Notes: a model not told the origin generated them from the letters alone. A stretch of DNA of 64,000 bases from Steinernema hermaphroditum (GCA_030435675.1 CM059624.1:10440769-10504768), one strand, 5' to 3'; shown: positions 25,645 to 38,100, counted from the stretch's first letter. Numbers and translations: made by a program.

Positions 25645-25734
25645 ATGGAAGTCGATGGACCATTGCGGCTGAAGTACGGCGCGGCCGAGTTCGGATACAG
25701 TTACACGCCACAGTCGGAGTTTCTCTACAAATCT
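25645..25734 (+). CDS. candidate distant first exon of nuclear receptor A
   Basis: ATG at 25645 opens a 30-codon frame (starting MEVDGPLRLKYGAAEFGYSY) with coding-like composition. It ends exactly at a GTGAGT donor in phase 0. A good TTTCAG acceptor at about 25624, 20 nt before the ATG, fits a trans-spliced mRNA start. The next compatible acceptor on this strand that opens a known frame is CAATGTTTCAG at 28265, which also needs phase 0, so joining gives a 443-residue receptor A. Receptor B is built the same way, with a separate N-terminal exon, a phase 0 join and a long first intron. The exon could instead belong to an unrecognised gene. Confidence 0.5.
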
Positions 25735-27659
25735 GTGAGTTTCACTACCTTTCTATTATCGATTCTGACGGGAGAGGCCTTATCAATTCGAGAAAGAGGC
25801 ACGTTTAGGGTGGCGGCTCTGTTACGCAATGCACGGTAGGGCCTAACGGTTGTGAGTTGGAATGTGATGTGACATGGAAGGGGAGATCGAAACGGAAAAG
25901 GGAAGGAGAAGGAACGATCCATTGTTTTGTAATTGAAAACATATTTGGGGTGTTTTTAAAACACATTTTTGTCACAATTCCGTTCCTAACTATGCATTCT
26001 AGAGTCAACCTCTCCGCCGACATGTAATCCTCTTTTACACATGGTTGAATAAAGAAGGATTTTACGCGCTTTTCGCACTTTTTGATCTTCGGTTGTTGGG
26101 AACATGCCTGTATTTTGCTTCTTCGTTCTAAGGGGACAAAACACAAAAGCAGCGCTCCATATGCGAAACAGAATGTGAAAGGTGACATTGTGTTCCCTGT
26201 CTTGATTATGCCGATGTCATTGTCCCCATTTTAAAGCACACTAAACGCCCAAAATAGAGTAATTTAGAGATTATTGCATTTGTAACTCGGCAAGGAGAAG
26301 TGAAATCTTTGATGAAGCACTTTTTCGACGGTCTTTTCCATTCATTTCCATTCTTAAAATACACTCAAAATCCGCAACCCGGAATGCGATCGCAACTTAC
26401 ATCCTTCAACTTTTTGCTCTCTCCACATTTCGTCCTCAGGCCCATCAGCTTTTTGTCGTCGGCGAACGCGGAAGTGACCGCTGCAAGAAACGAGAGAATC
26501 CACAGCTGTTTCCGATAAACACAAAGAACGATTTCGGGAAGAAGATGGAACTGTCCGCTCCGTTTTGCAAGTCGAAATCTCCTTTTTTCGGTTTGGCGTT
26601 TCGCCTAAATTCGTAAATAAGTGTCTGGTGACCTCGTCCGTCCGCCGCTTTTTATTGATTGTTTCATCCGCATCTAGTGCAGCCGTTTTTTACTTCCTCG
26701 TCTGCCCGTTAACTGGTTCTGCAGAAAAAAAACGCTTCATTTTCGCAGATATCTTTGTCGAAAGGACCCTTTTCTTGCCTTCTCTCTGAGAATGAGTGGG
26801 GCATGACGCGTAGGTGAAGTGTAGGCCGCGGCTACGGTAGTGTCCAGGAAGTGTAACTCTATTAATCTTTGCAAATGCCGCGCTGAGTGTTTGTGTCCGC
26901 CAACTCATTCCCATTTCGGGTGGCAACGGCGACCTTTCGTGGAAATTAATGATGTAAGCGCGCTTTTCTAGTCTCTAGTTTCGCCTTTTATGGCCTGTCG
27001 TGTGGAGTGTGGGGGGTACGGTAGCCCGACCATTCAAAAAGTCGTAAACATTGCGGAGATCCGCTTTTAGTCGGTGATGTAAACCGGCGAAAAAACCAGG
27101 AAGCCGACTGGGAACTCATCTCTTCCTTTTTTTCGAACGCCTCTTGTTGCCACGCGGCGGCGACCACCAAGCGGAGAAGTGTAAGACGCCGAGTTCCGAA
27201 AAAGAGGGACGCCGATTGATGGCGTATCTATGAGGAAGCGCCTCTTTTTGCCCGGAACGAGCGTCGGCGGTTGGTCGGAAGTAATTCGCTGATTGATAGA
27301 ACAGCTGGGGTACGGTGGAGGTGGACGCTGGGGATACGGTGGCTGCGGGAGAATCCACGCTATCCTTTAAGGTAATAATCAATGCCCCCACACACAAACT
27401 TTATGTAGTACTGTACTGCAATTAAGAATTAGCGAGGGGGGTTACGGTAATTTGTAGCCACATCATTTTCTGTTCGATTCGTGGAATTGTGGCTTCCAAA
27501 GTTCAAGACCTGATCCAATATTCCATACATAATGGATGGACTTTTATGCGACGGGTGGTCGACTATATCCGGTGACTCATGAGATTAGCAGCTGAGATAC
27601 GGTCACGGAAAGGGCTACGTGATGGGAAACAGGCGTAGAAGGAAGAATGCCTCAATCAT

Positions 27660-27671
27660 GGGGGGGGGGGG
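27660..27671 (+). repeat. run of twelve G residues
   Basis: A mononucleotide G tract in intronic or intergenic DNA. It is prone to length variation and sequencing error. Confidence 0.6.
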
Positions 27672-28265
27672 TGTATGCATACTTTTGAAAGGATCGACCT
27701 GCTATGCTGCAAAAGAACGATCAAACTGCATAACCACGACATATCATCTATATATTAAGATAGATATGTCTCTAAATTGTAACCTTTAAGTAGCTTATGT
27801 CATAAAAGGTCACTTCACAGCCACTACGATTTCCCCATTCGTACGGCGTCTAACTACATAGAAAATGTGCGAACACTAATTTTATTAGCCAGTCCAAAAA
27901 ACGCTGAATGGCTTGCACTTTTCGTAATTACCCTCAAAGGAAAAGATCGGAATCATGTTCCAAAGCATGACGCACCCCTTGATTGTCACCCTCACTTTCT
28001 TTGATTACGTCGTTCCGACAATTCGCCTAACGACACGCTAAAGCAGACTACCTCCTGGCGTTCTCCCGCGCCGCTGAATCACGTCGGAAGTCGCGTGTTA
28101 TTAAAGTGCTGGGTGAACGGACACCTTTTTGTGAGAAAGGCGTCCGAAACAAAGGAGCTATTGATCGGGAAGAACACTCCCATTTTTTGTGCGTGACGCC
28201 CTCCTTTCCTCCGGGACGATCCTCTCCCGGAGGCCCTCAGCCCTCAATTACCGGCAATGTTTCAG

Positions 28266-30989
28266 ATGGACGCGCCGTCTTCGGAGCAGCAGAGTCCCGT
28301 AAGCGTCGGCACACCCATAGGGCACCTCTGCCAGGTGTGTGGTGCCAAGTCCCATGGCGCGCACTTCCAGGTGCAGACGTGCCGTGCCTGCGCGGCCTTC
28401 TTCCGGCGAACCTGCGCCGGCGGCCGATCGTACAAATGCCGCCGGGCGACTAAGAACTGTGATGTGTCGAAAAGTGAGTTGTTGCCTTTGTCCCTTTTTT
28501 CGGAGAACAAATGTTGCAAAAACGAGGAAGTTGGCGTTTGAAGTTTGGCCTGTAAGGGGCGTTCCCCGGGGACTTCAAAGATTAACGTCTAATCAAAGTT
28601 AATTCGTTCTTTGGAACGTAAGGGTACTGAATTTTTGAAGCTTTCTTCTCATAGAAAGAGGGGTGGGTAGCTGTGGCGAACGTCGCTCGGAGTGCTCACA
28701 CTATTCCGTTCTTGATAGTCGCGATTTCAAAACGTTCTGAACCCATAAATCAGTCTCCTTTTCGGTTCCTGTAGCCTCTAAAAAAAGGTCTGCAGAGCAG
28801 GGGGCGTTTCCATCAATCACCTCTCGACCCTTCCGGCCTTATTCCGCGCCACAAAGCAACACTTTCCCGTGAATCGAGCGCGGAGTTCACCTCGAAACCA
28901 CGTGCTTTCATGCCTCGAATCCGAACGTCGCCAATGTTTGTCTTTCTTTTGGTCTTTTGCCCTTTTCTCGACGCCATACTCTCGCCACAACCGCGCACAC
29001 GAAAAGCACATCGCCCCGATTGCTAGGCGACCTTTCCCCCTGCGACGCTACGTCCGTTATCTCCGCGCCGACGTCAGCCGGAGGTCCAAATTATTCGCTC
29101 TCGGCGGACTGCAGGTAGTCCCAGGCTAGTCACTCCAGCCTGAATTAAGTTCTAATTGCGGCCGGCGACCAGAGAACGCGCGCCGTTTCCTCGGCCGCGT
29201 CGCCTCGCGCAATTCTCGCGGTGACTCATTCTGTCGCGTTTTCAGACGCCGCGTTCAACTGCCGCTATTGCCGCTTCGAGAAGTGCCGCAAGGTCGGGAT
29301 GAAGTACCACGGCCTCGACGAGGTGCCCTCCGACGTCTCGCAGGAGGTGAAGCCACGCATGGAGTGCCCCGACGTGCAGCAGCCCACACAGAGCGCTCCT
29401 CCCGAGCACTCTTCGCCCCTGACCTACCACAAGCATCGGGTGACGTGCGACACTTCGCCCCTTCTGCACACCCTCGGAAGCATCCTCGAAGGGGTAAGTT
29501 CCATCTGATCTTCTTCAAGTTCTTATGGTGGCCCTATGATGACCACGACATTTTGCAATGAAGTTAGGCTCTTGTTTACCAAAATGTAATTCGCGTTGTC
29601 GTCGACAAAATCTCAGAATTCCGTTCTTCTTGTACCTACACAGACGACTTCGTTTAACTTCAAAGCCGTTTTCTAGCTGAACTTTTCTTGATCAAAGACT
29701 TTTTGCCGAGTTTTGTTCATCTAAAAACGTCAAAAAGTTCATTTTAACTTCTTCTCCTACAAGTCTACTCCCTAAATAAAGATTTGTGCCAAAACAACTC
29801 AAGACGAGGAAGCAACTGGCTTAGGTAAATATCGAGGAGAATTAAAGGAATGTTCATCTTTTGATTGTTGGCGACATTCTATCGGCCTGATCACCATCTT
29901 ATGAACTAGGACGTCTAAAAACCAGGCGTTGGGAAATAAATATGTATGACACATTAGACTAATAGACGTTTGACTGAATATGCACTTGAATTCAATCACT
30001 CATTAGGAATATTTCACTGCAGGATCTCGTCCACTATGGTCCCTCGATGAACAGTGCCTTCCGCCTCACCACCATGCAACGGATGATTCTCTCCTACGAA
30101 GGCATCTACAACGACATCGACCTCGCCAGCGTTGTCGAAGTCCGCGCCCTCGACCTATCCTTTATGCATCGATCTCTCTGCAACTCCTACGTCAAATACG
30201 CCAAGTTCCTCATGTCCTCACCTCACTTCGTAAAACTCAGCGTTCCCGATCGGGTAGGTCCTCGCATTCTGGCAGCGTTACGCGTCCCTTCCAGTGGGCG
30301 ATCTTCCGGCGCTCCAAGAGCATCTTCGTCCCCGTCGAGATGTGCGCGCCCACCATCAAACTCTATGGAAAGGACGTTTCCGACAGAAGGTTATACATGT
30401 GTATGGGCAAAACGGTCAACGTCGACACCTACACGTACGAAGCGGAAAACATGCCCGATGAGCTCCGAAATCAAGTCAACAGGTACAGTAATTCGATGCG
30501 GCATGGCGGTTTGACGTGGCATATTTTCAGAATATTCAAACCGTTGGCGCAAATCACCCTTGATCTCATTACCAATCCGATGCGGGAACTGAACCTCACA
30601 GATTTCGAACTAGTCTACCTTCAGATATTGCTTATCTGGAATATTCGATGTAGGCGTGGCACGTCACCCTACCGTACTTTAACTGAACGCTTTAGCAATG
30701 CACAACGTCAGTGAATTCGCGAAAGAGGTCGCCGAGAGCGTCGTCGAAGAGATCTCCAACGAGCTGCACAACTACTACATGTTCGAACTGATGATGACGA
30801 ACTACGCGAGCAGGCTAGTCAGGATCAACAGCATCAGGTCAGAAGTAGAGGTAAGAGGCGACCAAAGCGATGACGGACGTGACATTGACATTTTAGGCGT
30901 TCTCGAACAAGTTCAAAGAGAATCTGACGATGGCACAGATCTTCGACATGTTCGAGTGTCCACTGTTGGGTGATAAGTTGGTCGGATAA
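28266..30989 (+). CDS. nuclear hormone receptor A (nematode supplementary NR)
   Basis: Seven exons (28266-28473, 29246-29493, 30023-30253, 30295-30482, 30531-30649, 30696-30850, 30897-30989) give 413 residues from the ATG at 28266. An in-frame ATG at 28257 overlaps the TTTCAG acceptor. The zinc-finger domain has finger 1 Cys 22, 25, 39 and 42, P-box CRACAAFFRR (39-48) and finger 2 Cys 58, 65, 75 and 78 (six residues between the first two), then FEKCRKVGMKYH. The ligand-binding domain includes AKFLMSSPHFVKLSVPDR and ends with a helix-12-like TMAQIFDMFECPLLG. It should act as a nuclear, ligand- or cofactor-regulated transcription factor; no ligand or target can be inferred. The zinc-finger residues from KSHGAH to VSK are identical to receptor B. 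The intron at 30483-30530 is 48 nt and stop-free. An extra upstream exon is likely (25645-25734). Confidence 0.9.
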
Positions 30990-32425
30990 AAGTTGTTAAA
31001 TATTGGAGAGTGTGTCAGAACTGTAATAAAGTCTATTCAAAAGGGAACATTGTAATGTACTGCTTAATCAGTGTACCGTTCGAGTAGAGTTTTCGGTGGT
31101 TAGCTGTCACTCTAGGTTCTGCATGATTCCAAGTAGCAAGAACGCAGTTTAATCTGGAGATCTGCAGGAAGGAAATCATTCTTGAAATCCCCGACGAGCA
31201 ACAAAATTCTTTTAAAAGAACGAAGGTTTCTGTGACCAATTTAAAATTCGCATTGCTTCGCTGTAGTGACGCCACAGGAATGGAATTCATTGAAGTGAAA
31301 TAAATTAAATCCTATACGAAATGCGATACGGTAGATGGTGAATAGGTTGAACCGTCTTGACACGTCGGCAAAAACGGAACTTTTTGTGGCTTGAAGAATC
31401 AAAGTCATTAGTCCCTATTGATCCAAAGTATACACACCCTCAACTTGAAGGGGCATACTAGCAGATTTAAGGCACCCGGACACGAAAACAAACAGAAAGT
31501 GGCGCAACTGTCTTCCCGTATCACGCCTAGCAAGAGAAGATCCAATATTACACATTGCAGTAAAGCTTGAATGTCTGACAGTCGCGTGAGTGTGCATGAG
31601 AGCATGCAATATTGTACGTCACCCTGAGAATACAGTCTGCAACATTCTACAATATCCGGAAAAGTGTAGTGGAGCTGCTGTCATGCACACAAAGAAATTT
31701 AGTATTTGATATCTCCAGAGGAGCTGAGAATCATCGTCGGTTCACCTGGCGGCTCAGCCTTTGGAATTGCAGTTAAACTTTTGTCCTACCACGACAAAGA
31801 ACATGTGTATAGAATTTTTGATTCTTTAGCAAATTCACTAATTCTCTGTGAACTGTCTTCAAGGTACATGTGGATTAGATTAGAATCAATCGTTGGAATT
31901 TGGGTATGCTCTAAGCGCTGTAGTTGCAGATTGTTTAGTTAGAAGAGCGTGTCTATTGTGTAGCGCGATTGTAGCCGAAAGCTATTTGGACATCGTGGGA
32001 TCGGCTGTCCTGGGACAAATTGTCTTGGGATCAGTTGCGATGATGCCGGCTTGCTGAACCTGTCAAATATTGTTCACCATTTTGTAGAGGAGACAATTCT
32101 GAACAGTGCCAGTGGGGTCGCACGAGATCATTGGATCAGAGTCACTTCCCTCGGAACAGGTGGAAATTGTAAAATCGACTTTTTGCCACTTTCCGCGTTT
32201 TACTCAATTTCGGGCTAAGGGGCACACCAAGCGGTGCATACATTCTTGTACGCCATGGCGAACAACACTAGATAGTCGTGCCCACCCCCACCCCCAGAAA
32301 GGGACCCGAAACTAGGTCAAAGGACTACTGTACTGTTGCCGGAAATTTATGATATTTTTATAACTGATATAACTTTCTTATTGCAAGAATGTGAAAAATA
32401 AGTAAGTTTGCGCGAACTTTAATTT
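30990..32425. other. intergenic region after receptor A
   Basis: Contains the receptor A poly(A) signal. The rest has only short, unsupported ORFs. Confidence 0.5.
31025..31030 (+). terminator. poly(A) signal of receptor A
   Basis: AATAAA lies 36 nt after the stop codon of receptor A. Confidence 0.75.
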
Positions 32426-32984
32426 TCACTGCAGTACTTGATCCAGCTGGGACGCTGCGTAGAGCGAGACGCTTTTCGCGGTGCTGTCAAATTCAAGGTG
32501 CTTCATCTTGTCGACGATGAACTCGATACATTTCGTTTTCTTGTCCTCACATAGCTCCATTATGGCCTCCATGATGTTAGTGGGGCTAATGTGCAACAAA
32601 TGTGAAATTGTATAATAGGAATAACAGCTACCTGGTGACAACGACTTCGATGAATTTGCAGGCGGCTACCCCTGCTGCAGCTCCGGCTGCTCCCGATATG
32701 GCAGTTATGGCTCCCATTTTGACGAGAAGACCAGTAATTGTCGCTCCGGCAGTTGAAAAAAATGCGGAGCCCAGTGCCGAGCTCAGGGTTACCGCAACAG
32801 GAGGGACCACGCGTTTGTGGTGCTTCAGATGCTGCTTCAGCTCGCGCAGCAGCTTTTCCAAGTGCTCCGCAACTTCTTGTGATCCTTGAAAAGCGGGAAG
32901 CGTTGGTTTGACGCTTTGGCGATGCGCGTTAGAAGGCATTGCCATAAGGAAAATAAGAAGCAGTTCAAACAAACGATTGAACAT
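32426..32984 (-). CDS. small secreted protein with Gly/Ala-rich hydrophobic hairpin, family unknown
   Basis: Two exons on the minus strand (32984-32632, 32585-32426) join in phase 2 to 170 residues. Residues 1-20 or so (MFNRLFELLLIFLMAMPSNA) form a signal peptide. An amphipathic, basic helix follows (about 35-62, HLEKLLRELKQHLKHHKR). Then come two hydrophobic segments rich in Gly, Ala and Ser, VAVTLSSALGSAFFSTAGAT and ITAISGAAGAAAGVAAC, separated by VKMG; they could form a membrane hairpin. The tail is helical and charged, with two cysteines. The layout is reminiscent of small membrane-active or apolipoprotein-L-like proteins, but I recognise no family and assign no function. The donor is GTAGCT and the acceptor ATTAG. 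A TATA box lies 74 nt upstream of the ATG. Confidence 0.65.
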
Positions 32985-33256
32985 GGCGACGACAGGGATC
33001 TGGTTGAACAACGATGACACGGCCGGAGACAACGTGTCCTACATGGGTGTGGCTACGTTTATATGTGACCTCGAGTAAACAACGAGTAAGCAACTATCAT
33101 ATCATATCTTATTGCCATAAGAAAGATAAGAAGCAGTTCAAACACACGATTGAACATGGCGATGACAGGGATCTGGTTGAACAAAGACGACAGGGCAGGA
33201 TGGGGATGGGGCTAGTTTTATATGTGACCTTAAACGACTAAACAACTATCATATCT
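32938..33256. repeat. tandem duplication of the promoter and signal-peptide region
   Basis: Copy 1 (about 32938-33109) and copy 2 (about 33111-33256) share most of their sequence with a few indels. Each begins ATTGCCATAAG and ends AACTATCATATCT or close to it. On the minus strand each contains the TATA-like TATAAA, the leader and an ATG with the signal-peptide start (MFNRLFELLL in copy 1, MFNRVFELLL in copy 2). Only copy 1 continues into the rest of the gene. Confidence 0.8.
33058..33064 (-). promoter_or_regulatory. TATA box of the small secreted protein gene
   Basis: ATATAAA on the minus strand, 74-80 nt upstream of the ATG at 32984. The same element recurs in the duplicated copy at about 33216-33222. 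Confidence 0.55.
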
Positions 33257-33875
33257 ATTTGCACACTATTTAACTGTCCAAGGAATCGTTTATTACATTT
33301 ACTTTCTGCTGATGGTTTCTGTTGGCAGCGTCCAAAACAGAATTGTTTACGGTTTTGAATTGAACTATTTTCCATGGTCCTGACCCTTTGTTTTCATCGT
33401 CGTCCGCAGCAGAATTCAAAAATTTTTCGCCGCAGCGCTTATCGCAAAAGGATTCATCGTTGGGACGGAGTGACTACAAACAGGTGGACAGAAAAATGTA
33501 TTCCAACTATTAGCGGCAGGCCAACTTCCCTCTGCATCGTCGGCAAATTCTTTTAGCCTTGTTTTAGAATCTGTTTTAGCCTGTAAGGGTGTATTACCTC
33601 ATTCATCATTGTTCGAAATGGCCTTCTCTACAAAAAATATATACTCCATCCGGGTGTGTGCTGAAGATTGAATAAAACGTACCTAAGTCGAAAAACACAA
33701 TTTGAGCATTCGGCTTCATCTCTAGAAAAGTGACATTGCTGTACATCCTGCATAACACCACTGAAATTATTCAGGATTGTCTCCTCTAGAAAATGGTGCA
33801 TGTAAAACGCCACTTCTCCGCAGCATCGTGGTGTAAATTTGCTTAAAATCTATGGTTTACCCGCCTCATAGCATA
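33257..33875. other. spacer between the small secreted protein gene and the mariner element
   Basis: Short ORFs only. Nothing recognised. Confidence 0.5.
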
Positions 33876-33903
33876 TCGGGTGGGGCATAAATACTGTAAG
33901 TGG
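33876..33903 (+). repeat. left terminal inverted repeat of the mariner element
   Basis: Begins TCGGGTGGGGCATAAATACT after a TA dinucleotide. It differs from the right end only at the outermost base. Confidence 0.85.
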
Positions 33904-33912
33904 AAAAACTGC

Positions 33913-34690
33913 TCATAACTTTTCATTTACGACAAGGAAACAAAATGAATTCATAACTGTTAGATTGGCCAGGAAATTCTGTACAACATACTTGAATTCT
34001 GTTTGAAATGCCCTCCTTGACAGTTTAATTAAGTCGTTCAGACGCTTCTGGAAATTCTTCAGGGTTCCCGCGGTGACTTTCGGCATGATTTCCTTCCAAG
34101 CGGTCTTCAGAGAGCGTTCCAGGGAATTCACACTGGCTTGGCTTGTAGCGCATACGTTTGGCTCTAGGACTGACCAAACAGCGAAGTCGAGAGGGTAGAG
34201 GACCGGAGAGTGCCGCCGCCAAACATCTTTCCTCTTGATCCAACATCCTTCCTTCACATTCACGGTTGGCTGTGACAAGACAAGGGTATCCTTGGCTCCA
34301 TGGCCAGGCGTCCAGTCCTGCTGAAACGTCCATGCGGTGTCGAGGGACAGATCTAGGGCCCAGGATTTCACCACGCCGTTCAGAACCAGGTTTCGGCAGT
34401 TCTCGTCATGGCAGGTCACCTTTTTTTTATTGGCGTCGAAGAAAACGAGCTCTACGTTCCCAAGTCCAGAAACCCCGGCCTAAACCATGATGGACTTTGG
34501 GAAATGGCTCTTTTCGATGGTGATGTTGCGGGGAGAGCCTTTCGGAAGACGTTCACGGTGATCCCGGGTGTTTCGCACCGGATCAACGATGAAAATCTTT
34601 TCATCCGAGAACAGGATTTTCTGGATGCTCCTTCCTCGGACTTCGACCTTTATCTTCCGACTCTTGTACTATCTTTCATTTGATCGTCCA
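33913..34690 (-). pseudogene. mariner transposase, interrupted
   Basis: One frame carries the catalytic core: first Asp in LFSDEKIF, second Asp in FQQDWTPGH and third Asp in LYPLDFAVWSVLE, with a long C-terminal tail. A TAG replaces the expected Trp of the IMVWAG motif, and a further in-frame TAG lies upstream near 34673, where the N-terminal part also becomes hard to follow. There are 42 residues between the second and third Asp, more than the 34 of classic mariners or the 37 of the DD37D group. That could be a distinct family or a degenerate insertion. Confidence 0.75.
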
Positions 34691-35083
34691 AGAGCTAGCT
34701 ATATGCCATCTTGTAGGAGTTCTTTCACAAATTTTCTCTGCAATCCCTCAATGACTCCCTGCTATTCGACCAGTTTTCTTATGGATATGGCCGGATTGTG
34801 AGAGAACCGTGATTCGTCCTGTCTCTTGAAAGTGTTTGACAAAACTCTGGACTTAAATAAAATGGAATTTCCTTAACTTTTCAATTTCCGGAATCGGCAT
34901 TCCACACTTTTAATCAGCGATGGTAGCAAAACGGTCATTTTGGGACACCATTTTCTCGAAGGGGTAAGGAGAAAAATAACAGGGGAAACAGCAATCCTAG
35001 ATCAAGAAAGGGCGATGAACACGAATATAACAACAGAAGTTGTATAAAAAGCTGAAAAAGCAGGACAAATTGAAAAGTTTGAC

Positions 35084-35111
35084 CCACTTACAGTATTTAT
35101 GCCCCACCCGG
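35084..35111 (-). repeat. right terminal inverted repeat of the mariner element
   Basis: Reverse complement of the left repeat at 27 of 28 positions. TA follows at 35112-35113. Confidence 0.85.
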
Positions 35112-38100
35112 TACACTGATTTCCCTCGTCGTCTGCGCTTTCATCGCACCGCTCCGCACAGACGGCAAGGCTGCGAATGGTACCCCACCCCCTTCCCCAA
35201 AGCGGAGCGGAGCCACCTATTGCCCACCGACCCTGTCTCGATGACGTTGGAGTTAGAGGCTGAAGTACTCATTGTGATTAAGGTAAATGGCTGGAAACTT
35301 TGTCAATTTAAACTGTAGAAGTGTTTTTCTCACCTAAGTTTCGTTTCCATAGATTTTTGTTAAGACAGCAACACAATGAAAACTAATAGTGAATCTGTCG
35401 CAAAAGCATCTATGCGCACATAAGTGCAGTTCCACTGTGTCGCCAAGAGGCCGTCACCACCACCCGCACCGACCACCCGCGCCATCAAGCCGCAGATTCG
35501 TGGCAACACCGAAGACTGCGCCGCCAGTCGATGATGGTATTTCTTCGTTCGTTTTGCTATGCCTCAATCGGGATCAGCTTTCAAGCCCGCGCTTACTGAT
35601 GTGAGCACTGCGTTCCACTCCGATATCGCGTCCTCTGCAGGAGTTTGAAGAAGACCAGCGATTTTTTGCGCGCTTTTGTGTTTTGCACGGCGAAATGCCG
35701 CGGGCCTGATAAGATGAAGGTGAAAGGTCTCAAGAATTCAAGGTCAACTCTAGAAAACATGCTAATTCGAGGTTAAGGCCTCCGTCCGAAAACGACGACT
35801 TGTACCAGTGCGGTGATGAGAGCCGGAAATGAATTAGAACAATAGATTATGAGGAATGGAATGAGGAATAAATATCTTGCAAAATATTTCTCTTCGAGAG
35901 ACTTCCGTTACTCATAATTCTCCATTGTTTTCTTTTTTTTGTACCCACAATCGGCACAAAAGAAACGACAAAAACTTCCATAGGTGCACAATCCTGCTTT
36001 TTCGCCTCGTATTCCCTTTCAGAATGTGCTCGCTGATGCCATAAACTTTAGAGCGTCATGTGCCCGCAAGGTTCGCACAAACGCGCTCCAGGTGACGGAC
36101 AGGTGCTCGCTATTCGTGGGGTGCAAGTGATCACAAATTGCAAGTGCTATAATCCGAAATCGCTAATTCCAAAATAATTAATTCGTGCAGCGAAGGCGAT
36201 TATCGTTTGCGTGAGAGTGCCGGAATCGGAGCGATCTGCTTGATCCCCGCGAGCTTAGTGTTTTTAGCTAAATTAAACACTGAGTGAAGGTGCTGCAGCT
36301 TTGGATATACTCAATGAATATTGAACTCGAAAGAGACCTACAAAGGGGACACGTTCTAATGGTTTGTGCTTGAAGGACAGGCGCCACCCTGCTGCAAAGC
36401 CGCGGCATGTTGCTATTCGTAATCGAGTGTTCACTGCTCGCTACAAATTCCCGTTTACTTTCGCACGTAAGCACCAAGAACATGTGTTCGAGTCACGCCC
36501 TGCTCGTTGGTGACTAAATTGCGCACTCCGTGCCGTGGAAGGATGCAAATGCGCTCCCTTCCTTGCTTCGGCTCTCTCGCGTGCTTAAGGAGAAGCCGCC
36601 GTCACTTCTCTATCCGAAGCGCGACTTTTTCTAACCACATTTTGTTCATTTTTTTAGATTTGTGTTTAAAGCCCGTGATTTAAAGCCCCACAAAACGTGG
36701 GGCAAAAAGGTTACCGTAATACAACCTACCTTCCCCTCTCACTCTACTTTTGAATCGGCGGCTGTCACCCTCAACAAGAAAGAGATGTATCTCATAGTCA
36801 ATACTTCTAATTTAGCGAAGATGGTATCAGATTTCAAAGCAGCAATCGTGGACGGATCCCTTACGTTGCTCTACTGCTCCCATCCTACCATCTATTAAAA
36901 ACACAGCATTTCAAACAGCATTCTCCCCCTGTTTGAACAGACGTGGGAGAGTCATGAGAGTGGACTGAATCTGCAAACATTACCTGTTATGCAGTGAGAG
37001 TTCTGTTTATTTGATTTGTCATCACGTCAAACATCGCTCTGTTTTGTGAAAAGCAACTCTTGCAGATCCCAGCCACCGCCATTTTCTAAAGGTTTCTCGC
37101 CAAACAAGCATAGTTTCCGCCTTCAGCGCTCAGCATTATCTCTTGGGCCTTTGTTCTCTTGAACTCCTAAGCGCGTTATCTATTATTCGCCTTGTTTCTT
37201 TCCCATGCAGCAATCATAATTCATTAACTTCCACTTTTTGACTTTTGTTCATTAAAAAAGACTATGCCGGTGGACTGATATAGACATTTGTTGCTGACGT
37301 TTTGATGTAGTTCTTCGATCCCCATTCATTCTAACCCTGTGTAGCGCTACAACCAGCGAAGATGACTTCTTTGGTCACTGTAGATCTGTTGTTTCAATCC
37401 GTTTTCATGTCATATAAGCGTGTTTTATCGCACTATATTTTTTGTTTAAATGAAGAGAAAATCACCTTTCCAATACGTGATGCTAATTTCCAAAAATTAA
37501 AGATCTCGACTCGTATTGTCACGTACCCCGCGGGCGCTTAGTTGCTAGGAAGCATGCCAATTCTCAGAAATCTTTCTGGAGGCTTGACTCCTCTCAGCGA
37601 AACATACATTATCATGGCTTGAGGTTGGCGAACGGAGTTATGGCGACGTGCTGCTGAATAATACAATCCAACGAAGCGATGTTGTTGTTTTGCAGAAGTT
37701 TCAAAGATCGAGCTTAGATGTTATGTGTACTTCGATTCCCAGTTGGTCAATTCTTGTGTACTGTAAGTTTTCGGTAAGAATTCGGCGCTGACGGCTTTTC
37801 CAGAAATCGAACTTTGAGTTTTCCTCTTTGCTCCCACAAACCCTGAAGCCAAATATACCGAGCGCTCAGAGATCTGGCGTGTTTTCGCAGCGACGACAAA
37901 ACGTTTTCCCGGATTGATACATCGCAGTCGATACAGTTGGCGACCCGCTGGATCGCTCCGAATTCGTGAACTCTCGCCCCCTCCTCCCGTCGTCGCGCGC
38001 TTTCGTCGTTTATCTTTTGAACCCGGTGAACCTTTCTTTCTTCGCCCCGACCCGCTTGATACTGTCGATGGGTTCCCTCTGCCCCAAGATAAGCTCTGTG

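Larger units (their letters stand above)
33876..35111 (-). mobile_element. mariner-type DNA transposon, 1236 bp, both ends present
   Basis: Terminal inverted repeats of 28 bp match at 27 positions (33876-33903 and 35084-35111) and are flanked by TA on both sides (33874-33875 and 35112-35113), the target duplication of the Tc1/mariner superfamily. The length is typical of a mariner. The element carries a minus-strand transposase reading frame that is broken by stops, so it is probably no longer autonomous. Confidence 0.85.
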
